From Priapulus caudatus (lineage: Eukaryota > Priapulida > Priapulimorpha > Priapulimorphida > Priapulidae): 64,000 nt of DNA. The stretch is from the NCBI RefSeq assembly GCF_000485595.1, contig NW_014577798.1:78275-142274 (forward strand). The letters run 5' to 3'. A model generated the notes under the pieces. That model saw nothing but the letters and a program-made list of their open reading frames with translations. It did not search any database and had not been told where the DNA came from. Of this stretch, positions 12,630 to 22,663 are shown piece after piece. The position numbers and the translations under genes are program-made. How positions within the stretch are numbered: the first letter of the stretch is position 1; every line of letters starts with the position of its first letter.

Positions 12630-13163
12630 TCATTTTTTCCTGGGCGTTTTTCCTGTGGCGAACATTACTGGCGCTTGAAATGGGAGGAGTTCACCCCGAA
12701 CACAACCGCGTGTAAACTCATACCGTCTGGTTCTGCTCCTTTGGTCCAAGTCCCGCCACAAAAACCGTGGAATGGACGATCCGCTGGGAGAAAGTCCAAC
12801 CTGCAAGTACATCTCGCGGATGTCGCAAGCCAAGGCAATTCGGAGCTTTACGGAAGGCGCATAAACATTCATCAAGTCCATATTGCAGTTTAGGACGCTT
12901 GCAGTATCGTGTCGTTCAGTGAGACTCCGTCCGACCGAGCAGCTTGCATCAAAGACGATACGCGTCTTGTTGTCGATTTGTCGGGACGTGACAACAGCAA
13001 AGTGAGGCAGGTACCATGTCTTTCTCCGGACTGGCCTGCCGATCGGAATCTTCCTGATGTAGCTTTTTTCCGAGGTACATAGGCGAAGTCTCGGTGTACG
13101 ATTTTGCAATGTCTGGTTGCCGTAGCATCGCTTTTCGGTGCTGACGAGTCGATTTACTGCCAT
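12630..13163 (-). pseudogene. BEL/Pao reverse transcriptase, N-terminal part
   Basis: The frame contains WYLPHFAVV, then KTRIVFDAS, then ALACDIREMYLQVGL with the first catalytic aspartate (CDI-EMYL), then RFLWRD. This series is diagnostic of BEL/Pao RT fingers and palm. The second catalytic motif (YVDD type) should lie below 12630, but the frame breaks and I could not find it. In the intact element the enzyme copies the RNA genome into DNA. Confidence 0.8.
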
Positions 13164-13539
13164 TTTACGATTGTCAGTCGGCAGTTCAGGGCCATCTTGC
13201 TTCGCACGGGATGGCTACGTTGGTATCGGCCAATCTTGTTAGTCCTAACGATTCGCTGACAGTTTTCAAAGGCGATCTGCGGTTGCTAATACTCAAAAAC
13301 GTGGTCGAGTTTCCTCTCTGGCAGCTTTCCAATCTGCCAGAAAACTGTTTGAATACGTAGTTGTTTTCTCTTTCCTCAAGCGTTTGAGATTTCATTGCCA
13401 ATGTGACGTCATACGAGTGGACGAAGTTCTGTTCGTGTTTCGGCAGAAGCCGATCACTCGGAAGCAGCCGACACAATGTCCACCCAATCGGTGTCAATCT
13501 AGCGCATTAAGGCTGGCTTCCGGCTTTCCCCGTATTCTC

Positions 13540-13700
13540 TCCGGGATGCGCGGAGATCGGCATAAAGTCGAGTCCGATCAACATGTCGACGATGGTCGAT
13601 TTGCCGAGGCGCCGGAAATCAATGTCTTTCAGGTGCGGCATTTAGCAAAGCATGTTGTCCGCCACGTCTAACCGGTTTACGCATATTTCCAGTTACTCGC
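13540..13700 (-). pseudogene. BEL/Pao aspartic protease fragment
   Basis: The minus strand reads TIVDMLIGLDFMPISAHP near 13595-13545. BEL/Pao proteases carry a V-D-(L/M)-L-I-G-L-D box at their C-terminal side. The catalytic DTG motif upstream could not be read confidently because of frame breaks. It lies directly upstream of the RT reading. Confidence 0.5.
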
Positions 13701-14499
13701 TCTGTCGTGAACGTGCAGATTTCCATGTCGACCGTTGCGTGGTGACACTCTCTTAATTGCAAAGCGAACTGGCATAGGTTTCAAAAGTTTCGACCTGACC
13801 GTCAGAACACTGACCTCACCTTAATGAGTGCTCCCTGTAGGCCTAGCTCTGCAGCACATGTCAGCATTGTATATGTCTTGTGCTTCCCGTCGTCAAGTAG
13901 GAGCATTTGCGCGTAACCTTGTGTTTCACGTGTTGTTCAGTATTAACTGGAACGGTTACGGAGAGTACACTAGTCCACGAAGGCTGCGACATATCGGACA
14001 ACCACTGGTAAGTGTGAGTCTGCTCGCCTCTTCCGTGAGAGGTCAGTACTTCTTCCCAGCTGCTTGGGCGAAGACGATGTTCCGTGTCGAACGAATGTTA
14101 AAACTCACCTTCGTGTTGTGGCGGAGAAATAGGCGAATAGTACAATCTGGTGGTGGGGCGTTGGATTTGGCAGCTGTCGATACCGCACGGACAAAGTCCG
14201 ACTACGGTAACAATTGTTGCCGCGAGTGTGTCTCCTAAATCACCGAAAGCTACATAGCCGTGCTGCTTAGCAGCATCGGCCAGCGCTGGGGCTGCACTTC
14301 CATCTCTTTTAAACTTATCGCAAGTCCATATGCGCGTGAAACGCCTACAAACTGGAACACGCTCTCCGTACGATTACTATTGGTTGGTCCAATCGCTATT
14401 TGTGGTGAAGTGAGGCATGAATAGTGAAGTCGCGGTTGTCGATGTTACCGGTGGCGACGTGAGCCTCGGGCCTTTTTGTTGGCCAGTCAAGACGGAAAA

Positions 14500-15020
14500 T
14501 CGTCCATGAGGCGATGGTGGCGAATTCCGCTTCTTGATTATCCGATCACTCGCGGCAGCGTTCCAAACAGATTTCAGGGTTGTGGCGGCCTTCGAAAACC
14601 AGCGATGGTAACGCGCTAAGCAAATCGTCTGCAGTCAGCTTCGTCTGAAGTTTGTGTCACAACGATCGTTTTCCTGAAGTCGGCGAGCGACCTGCTTCTG
14701 TCAGGTTGACGAGACAAGCGATATCGAGCAAGTCCGCCAGCTTTTCTATGTCACGAGCTGGTGGCGCACGGGTCGAAGATTTTCTAGGTCTTCGAATGAA
14801 TCGCGATTTGGCGAACGGCGACCGAGCCAACTCCGATCCAAGCGTTCTTTGGCCAACTTCGTAGGGCCACAGGCGGAGTGAACCCAAGTTCTCGATGACG
14901 TTGCAGGCCTCACAGACCGTTACGTTAACTGTCGTAACTGTAAAACTTGTACTCCGGCGTGGCTGGAGCCTGATCTTTCAAGACAAGAATGCCCGCTTTT
15001 CCAGCCTTCGTATTGCCGTT
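14500..15020 (-). pseudogene. BEL/Pao gag-like fragment
   Basis: On the minus strand the reading includes CEACNVIENLGSLRL, then DIEKLADLLDIACLVN, and after one stop LTADDLLSALPSLVFEGR. A short alternation of leucines and aspartates before a small cysteine region fits the C-terminal half of a BEL/Pao gag. At least one stop interrupts it (near 14657). The assignment rests mainly on its position upstream of the protease and RT. Confidence 0.4.
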
Positions 15021-15470
15021 TGTCCTCAAAAAAATTCAGGGATCGACACCGCATGAGCTGCTTCCAGAGATTCGCGTCGATCGATACCGATGCTGGCGCT
15101 GCGTGTCAAAAATTCTGTAGCCGATCTCTGTAGGTATTCGGTTATGCCATCGACTAGCGGGTTCGTTGAAATGCTCAGTAGGCCTAATGGTCAGCCGAAC
15201 TAGGATGTGGGGCGGGCGACGCGACACTCAGCCTTGCACGACGATGTGACACTCGGCCTTTGAGGATGCTTGCGGCGACAACTCGGACACCTCGACGCAT
15301 GACTTCATCCTTAACGCGGATCCAGATAGTCCATGTGCCTGCTGACGTGCGTCGGAATAAGCCCTCTCACCGTCTCTAGCTCGCCCGTTGCTGTTATCAA
15401 GATTGGCTATCCGTTCTGCGCTTCGCCAGTTACACGACAAACGTAATAATATGATGAAGTTCATGACTTT

Positions 15471-18400
15471 AATAGAAGTTCGCTAATGCAAGTATGGCTC
15501 GAACTCGCCGAAACTCCTAGCAATTAAGATGGCGGGTCGAAGATGACGCGATCACGTGGACGATCAGCTGACGCCACAGTCACGAAGCAAGGGAGATAAG
15601 TACTGCTGTAACTGCCACTGTACTAGTTATGTACTCTAACAGTCCATTGGTCATGTTACTCCCATAATACACATTGTCCAATATACATGTATAGCGAACA
15701 ATACATGTAAGTGGCGGCAACCTCTATCTTTCTTCTTCGGCACATGCAACAATAATGTATGACAATGGTATATGAAATACCAAACATATTTTACAGGTAC
15801 AGTAGTTTCTTGACGTAAACAATACGTATATACAGATGCCGAGCGGCACAGCTACTCTGTACACTTGTCTTTCAATAACTTGGTAGGCTTCCGGGCACGT
15901 TGTGGTACTGTAGTATGGAGCCTCTACTTGGTGAGAGTTCACACGACATTGATGTATCTGTCATTTATACATGTGGTGTAAAGATTTTACATGTAAATCT
16001 GATAGAGCTATTGGGAGCTATATTGCAGTTTCATACAGTGGCGTCCTATATGTCCAGTGGTTGAATCAGGGGTGATGGTACTACACCAGCGGGTTTCAAG
16101 TGGAAGAAGTACTGTATGGGGGTGTAGCCTCTCCTGCGTCTTCTACATCTCCTCCTCAGACATGTCAGGGTCAACAAAAGACCATGTTTGTCGGAAGCTG
16201 TCTATTGAATCTCCTGATGAGAACGCGATAGCATGTCACACAACTTTACTTTGTAGGAGCTAGGCCTCAAATTGACGTGCCAGAGAATTTTTAATGAAAC
16301 ACCATTCTCCATGCAGTGGAAACGACGAGATAACCGACTTCTTGCTCCGTAGTTTACTTTTGTCGCGAGTAGAAGTATATCAAGAATCCCCAACGGTGGA
16401 TGTCAGGTTTTTCTCGCATGAAATTTATAGAACACTTGATCTGTTCACTGTACGCGGGTTCCATGTGTAGCGCGATTGGTGTTGTATGTGTTATCGAAGT
16501 CCAATGTCTGCTATAGGTAGTTGTTCATGTGAATATTGGTTACGCTGTGTCCACATCCTCTCGGAGAGACAGGCCTCTGCCACGTAATTCGAGAATTAGA
16601 CGTGCCACAAGCCACTGAATCCAACAAGTGGGGAAACGGGTGCCTCCCCAGGTTCTGACGTAAAAGTTCCCTTTTTTTCTCGGACTTTTCCCCCCCCTTT
16701 GGCAAATAGCTTTTTCCGCTACAGGATTTTTGTTGACGTTTTTATTCGTGCGCGCACTTCTATTTGTAAAGTTAAACTGGTTAAGCGTGTTATAATTTTG
16801 GGCATAGACATTAAAACCTGGAAGGCAGGGTCGACTCGAGACATCGCACTGGGACCCGTAAAGGGATGTCAATCCCCATGAGCGATGCTTGGCTAGGTTA
16901 TCAGCGCAAGGTGTCCTCTCTTCTCATCAAATCAATCAAGCACGCAGTTGTGAATGATGTAACAGTCTCCACTAATCATAGAAACTAACTCTCGATTTGC
17001 GTTTCATGACGTCAGCAGCATGACATACCAATGCATATGGAGGATCTCTGAGGACTTGCTCGACTCAGACTGTCTGGAAATTGTTTCAAGATGCAGCATA
17101 CATGACATGAGTCGGACATAGCTGCGTCGATAGTTCGTAATGTCTAACGCATAGAAGGTGAGGTTTGATAACGAGTTCGTAACTGTGTTTTCGAAGGGGG
17201 TCTAGTTTATTATGTAAGGCGCGTCACTAGACGAATAGCAACACACCTCGTGGCACAACAATCAAATCTGGCCGGAGGTAGCAAGTGGATCACACATACG
17301 GACTACTAACAACCCCATCTTTTGGCAATGGTGACTGTGTTTAGGTACCTTTTGACGTCTTTTAAATGTAGTTATTTTTTTTGGATGGGCGCGTTAACCC
17401 TGCTGGAGATGCACATGGTGTGCGGCGTAAGTTCTGGCACTCAATTGAATATCTCTCCATATGATCGAGTATGAAATGGCAATTCTAGAATTTTTCTCCA
17501 GTAGGATCGTGAGTGTTGACTGTCGTAACACCAGATATGCTTCAGTGGCGCGATATGAAATTGGCCACAAATCTGGCATCGTGGTTCACAACACTCTAAG
17601 CGTTTCGACTCCGCAAAAGTCAAGGGAATGTTCACAGATCCCGGCGAGGGTGTCGTATAGCAGACTTGGTATCTGCTCATAACTGACAAAAATGAAGTAA
17701 CACGCGACTGGCAAGAAAACTGCACCACGACACAATTCTCAAGATGCTGAGTAAGGGTCTGCTGTCTGTGAGCAAAATACGGGGTTGTGTTTCAGACTGT
17801 ATGATGTAATGGCAAAATGGGGCCTAAACTGCAGCAACGATTGATGAACGCTTTCAATTTCACATGGAAGCCACGTGACCTGTGTTTCCTGAGCTTACCT
17901 GGAAAACGCCTGGCTAACAGCAGCTTGTTATTCCTTGGTTACATAGAGTGTACCCCCTAACTCACCGATTGCTCACAGATCCTCTGTCACGATTCCAAAG
18001 CTGGTCCGGAAGACCTAGGTAGTGAGATCTACTGTGAGATTCAATAGATTTCTGGGCACGAGCGATACTGTTCACAACCTGTAATCGTTCCACACAATTG
18101 TCTGCGGACGTCGAACCAGCTGTAATGGTCTTTTCTAGTGGAGCTAATAAATGCGAGCATCCGGGTAAGTAACACAGAGCTACATTTTGTATGCTCCAAT
18201 GAAGGAACGTAGGCCTTGGACAGTTCTGGTTTGAAGGACATGAAGACAGAAAATCTGCATCCTATGTGGACTAGCAGACACGGCTGTGTTCCTTGTGACC
18301 GAGACCCAACTCAAGATGTTAAGTGGTCTTCGGAGTAAAAATAAAAAAAAAAAAATAACTGTCTTTGAAGGAGACAAACACAAACCAGACCTGCTCTAGA

Positions 18401-18730
18401 GCGATAAATACTCGCCTCTCCAGTTGACCAAATAACTCTACGGGCTGTTTCCTCCACAATACAATCATCTGCCAAATTTAGCCACACATCCATGCCTGGA
18501 TACAGTCTCCAAGAACTCTGCTCTTAGTTCTTCAGTGCAGTTTCCGAGCGCAGCATGCCCATGTGCACACAGCTTGTGTAAACACGCTCACCCCGAAAGG
18601 GGGTAGCAACTCCACAGTATTTTTCATAGATGTCTTTGGATAAACGGGATCTGGTAAAGAAGGCAGCTTGTGAGGTCTGTTGCAATGATATTACTTCCAG
18701 CTGTTCGATAGTGCGAAGTGTAGAGTCTAA
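15471..18730. other. No gene recognised
   Basis: More than 3 kb with only short open frames on both strands. A minus-strand frame at 17441-17728 has a C-x-x-C-x-x-C-like cluster (CCEPRCQICGQFH) but no neighbouring domain. I see no TIRs, tandem arrays or splice-bounded exons. Confidence 0.5.
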
Positions 18731-18740
18731 NNNNNNNNNN
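18731..18740. other. 10-N assembly gap
   Basis: Ten Ns. The composition changes from mixed to strongly AT-rich shortly after the gap, so the left and right sides may not be truly adjacent. Confidence 0.98.
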
Positions 18741-18835
18741 CGAGAGACACGCCAACGATAAGAACCTATTTTGGAACGCGGGCGAGCTCTAGAAGTGCCG
18801 AAAGAACATATGGGCCATTTTCAGGAAAATGTGCA

Positions 18836-19605
18836 AATAACGGTAAAGACATTTGTCTGTGCTATTTTACTTTTTAATGTCAAAATAACAAACATAAATA
18901 AAATTTAAAATAAGGCAGACAACTAATTCTGAATGTATTTCAGCAAAATACACCAGTATAGGTTCCATTTGTTGATTAAATTTGAAAATATATAAATATT
19001 TCAATGCTGATTTGTCTGTACCATTATCATGGTGAAAGTAATTAATTGAGCTCCATTTCCTGATCTAATTAGGTTAGAGCAATAAATTCTTTTTTTGCAC
19101 TAAAGAAGTATACTTTTGTTCTTTTTTTTAAATGTATACATGTTTGTTGCCTTTATTTTTGAAGAAATATGTTGATAATAGATGTTTTTATGCATTGTCT
19201 TTACCATTATCAGCAGTGCATACATTTAAATCTTAGTTCATTCAACTGGATATAGATGGAGCTGATAACTTTTTCAGAAGTACCAGGATGAATAGCAGTC
19301 ATTTTAAAACTCTGATTTAGTTATTAATGCATGTGGGCTGACAAAAGAGAAGTTAATGGTAAGTGTCACACAAATAGCTTGTCTTTACCGAGATGTCAAA
19401 AAGTTACTATAAGGACCAGGGATCCATAGGAAGGCAAATAGAGATAGTAAGGAAGTGGGCCTAGAAAATGATAGGCCATAAATCTACTTCCTCAAATTTA
19501 CACACTGTCAGATTTTGACATGAATGTGTCTTTACCGTTATCTTCAATAGTCTTTACCATTATCAATTTCAATAACAGTGAAGACAAAGCCATAATGGTA
19601 AAGAC
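18836..19605. repeat. Cluster of a 15-bp motif, GTCTTTACCATTATC, in both orientations
   Basis: Copies with at most one or two changes: 18836-18850 (reverse), 19014-19028, 19197-19211, 19381-19395 (partial), 19528-19542, 19550-19564 and 19591-19605 (reverse). All lie in the 1.1 kb before the large gene at 19938. Repeated short sites in both orientations near a transposon gene often are subterminal transposase-binding sites; that role is inferred. None was noticed after the gene. Confidence 0.7.
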
Positions 19606-19937
19606 AAATTTAAGGAATAATCTTATTCTACTCTAAATTGCTTGTTCAAAAAACAAAACTACTATTTTCTGTGTACAGGTTGTTAATATGACAAGGAGTT
19701 GGTAGTAAATACAGCATGTCATGATGTACAATAAGCCACATAATAGCAGATGGGGAAAAAATGCTAATAGAAAATTTCAGCTGATTGATTTTTGACTCCC
19801 CTTCAGTGAGTGTCTTTAGTTATAGAACATTGCAACTTACTGAGTAGGTGTGTCTAGGCAAGAGTAACTCACACAACAAATTTCATCGCGAGTACACTTC
19901 ATTGAAAAATCCAGTTTATTTTTTCAGCGAGCCCAAA

Positions 19938-22484
19938 ATGCCTCCAAAGAAGAAGTCAAATGTTGAGCCCATGAGACGTTACATGGCACGCATAAAGGCA
20001 GATCCTGTAGCTCATGCGGCATACAAGCAAAAAGAAAGAGAGCGCTACAAAAAGAAAAAAGAGGCTGGGAAAATTCGGACCATCAAAGACTTGCCGCCAA
20101 GAGAACAACGTTGTCTGAGACGGAAGTGGAAAGTAGACAAGAGAGAGAAGAGACAGAAAGAAAAAGGTGAAGTGCCAGATACCATGGCTGAGGAAGCTGT
20201 GGACACACCCCCACCAACCCCTGAGCCTGATTCACCAGTACACAACCCAGTGCCTTCCCACCAGAAACAAGCAGGTCAAAAAAAGCTGAGAAGGGAGAAC
20301 AGAAAGGCATACAGGACAATAAACAAGCACAAGGAGGAAATCAAGAAGCTTGATAAGCAGGTTCATGACCTGAAACTGAAAATCAGACGGTTGGAGAGGC
20401 GTGCCCCTACTGAATCAGGTTTACATGGTGAAGCAGTTGCAGGGAGTTCAGTAACTGCTGAATTCTCCCCAGCTTCCAGGGCTAATGCCATTCTGAACTC
20501 TGGTGACAGGAGCCGTGTTAAGAAGCAGTTGGTTTTCGGGTTGGCTCTCTCTGATGAAGTACGTACAAAGTTAAAGGCAAGTGCTAAGAGACATAAGGAC
20601 TCCCAAGTTATGCACAGGATTCTAACCGGGAAAATTATGAGGAAATACAATTTGATTTCCAAAGCCAGACAAGAACTCTGTTTGACACGCAGAGGCGTTC
20701 AGAAGGCCTCGTTGGGTACCGGCTCTGTTCTAGAGTACAAAAGAAAGAAAACTGACAGTAAGGTAGATGATCTTGTCAAGTCTTTCTTCCTGGAAGATGT
20801 CAATAGTTCTCCAAGTGCCGGGAAACGAGAAACAATCACAAGAAACAAACTCAAGATGCAGAAAAGATACATGTGCGATACCATGGTAAATCTCCATGCA
20901 AAATTTAAAGCAGAGAGTGGTGCAGATATTTCATATGCAGCCTTTACTAGGCTTAGGCCGTTCTATGTTGTGGCTCCAAATGTCAATCAGCGCAACACGG
21001 TCAAGTGCAAATTACATCATAACTGCGAGTTCAAAGCAGTTAAACTTCACTCTATGGGGATCCTAATGTACAGGGATCCTTACAGTATCATGAAAGAAGT
21101 CACTTGCTCTACTGCTGAAAAAGCATGTATGTATCAGGAATGTGAGACATGTAAGGGGAAATTGGGTAGGATGTACAGGGATGGAATTGATAATGGAAAG
21201 TTGTCTCAGATGGCAACATACTCAGAATGGAACACCACCAAATAAGAGAGAATCAACTGCCAGGGGAAACCAATTTCTGTCCAACTTACCAAAAAAGTTG
21301 AGAAAAAGGCAACAGCTGCTGATCTATGCAAACTCTTTGAGAAGGAATTTGCACAGCTTATGCCTCACCAATACAGAATCTTCCATCAGTACAGGGAAAT
21401 CAAACAGAAGAAAGAGAATCTGAGGGCTGATGAGTGTGTTCTCCAAATAGATTTCAGTGAGAATTATGCATGCAAGGCAGAAACAGAAACTCAGTCCATG
21501 CACTTTGGTGGCAGTAGGAAGCAGATCTCTCTGCACACTTGCCATGCAATGTTCAGAGATCATGTTATCAGGTGTTATTGCACTCTGAGTGAAGACCCTC
21601 GTCACTGTGCTGAATCAGTCTGGGCCCATCTTGCTCCAGTTTTAGATGATCTGTCCAAGACTGGAATTACGACGATTCACTTTGTCTCTGATGGGCCAAC
21701 TACCCAGTACCGAAATAAAACAAATTTTTATCTCCTTGCAACATTGCCATTCACTCAGTGGAATTTTGACCAGGTCACATACAATTTTCTTGAGGCCAGT
21801 CACGGCAAAGGGCCAGCAGATGGAATTGGCGCTGCAATTAAGAATGGGGCTGATAGGTTAGTAGCCCATAGGAAAGACATTCTTGATGTCAAGCAGTTGC
21901 TTGAGTCATTGCAGAACACAGTCAATGTTAAAATGTATGAAATATCAACAGCACAGATAAGCTCCCTTGCAGATTCCATGAAAGATGTCCACCTCCAGCC
22001 AGTCCCAGGTACTATGAAGATTCATCAGCTGATGACATCAAAACGTCTTCAGGGAACAGTTTTCCATCGTCATTTGCCATGCTTCTGTAGTTCTGGTGAC
22101 AGCGAGTTCTGCACATGCCACTCACGGATGAAGTTTCAAGTTGAGAATGCAAAATGCAAGAGAGTGGATTCAGTAGTGTCGAGGATTGAAATGAATTTAA
22201 GTAGGGAACTGGTTACAAAATTTGAAAAACGCATAGCTGAAGGATATGACGTAATCATTGAGGATTTAGATACCTTGGATGAGAGCAGTCGACTTGAGTA
22301 TTTACACTGGAAAGTATGGAGGGCTGTGAAGCTGCAAGAGGACAGAGGTGCTGATAGTGACGATGATATACAGGATTGCCCCGTCGAATCTGATTCTGAT
22401 GAGCCTGATAAGTCCGACCAAGACTGGGAACCGGAAGAAGCCTCACCCAGTGCTAAAACTCAAAGCCAAACTTCTCTACTGTAA
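19938..22484 (+). pseudogene. Large uncharacterised transposon-type protein gene, one in-frame stop
   Basis: An acceptor-like TTTTTTCAG (19919-19927) precedes ATG at 19938, and the frame then runs 849 codons to 22484 with just one interruption, TAA at 21243-21245. Sequence after that stop keeps the same frame and the same character. The N-terminus is very basic (MPPKKKS, many Arg/Lys), followed by a proline/acidic linker and a Lys/Leu coiled-coil stretch around 20290-20400. The second half has QIDFSENY (21446), FVSDGPTTQYRNK (21684) and ASHGKGPADGIGA (21796). I recognise this pattern from many fish and marine-invertebrate multicopy proteins with no assigned function. The conserved acidic residues could be an RNase H-fold transposase core, which is inference. 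It ends with an acidic tail. Confidence 0.6.
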
Positions 22485-22550
22485 CACTGCAAAGCGTTAC
22501 AGGCCAATAGGGCTACAAATTCCCCCCCACCGCCGACGCAGTACGGATAG

Positions 22551-22663
22551 TACATAGATGTCACTCATGTCTAGATATTGCGCGCTGCCTATGGGGGCCC
22601 AATTAGTGTAGCGCAATATCTACATAGATGTCACTCATGTCTAGATATTGCGCGCTGCCTATG
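22551..22663. repeat. Duplicated 43-bp sequence with inverted pieces
   Basis: A 43-bp unit starting TACATAGATGTCACTCATG occurs at 22551-22593 and again at 22621-22663. AGATATTGCGC (22573-22583) and GCGCAATATCT (22611-22621) form an inverted pair between them. It looks like a rearranged short TIR repeat. The following viral-like open frame begins inside the second copy, so its first residues (RAAYAYAY) come from this repeat and not from the virus. Confidence 0.7.

Larger units (their letters stand above)
11450..15470 (-). mobile_element. Decayed BEL/Pao LTR retrotransposon
   Basis: Read on the minus strand the order is gag-like (15000-14200), aspartic protease (13700-13540), reverse transcriptase (13163-12100) and RNase H (11852-11575), which is BEL/Pao order. 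LTRs and integrase were not found. Stops and frameshifts are frequent. The RNase H end stops close to the DUF6589 exons at 11141, so the 3' part (integrase, LTR) was probably lost or displaced there. Confidence 0.75.

Noticed and set aside
17441-17728. Minus-strand cysteine cluster as a zinc-finger gene
   Set aside because: Only one irregular cluster, no flanking domain and no splice borders.
20045-20884. Minus-strand open frames opposite the 19938 gene
   Set aside because: They are shadows of the Lys/Arg-rich plus-strand gene and carry no motif.
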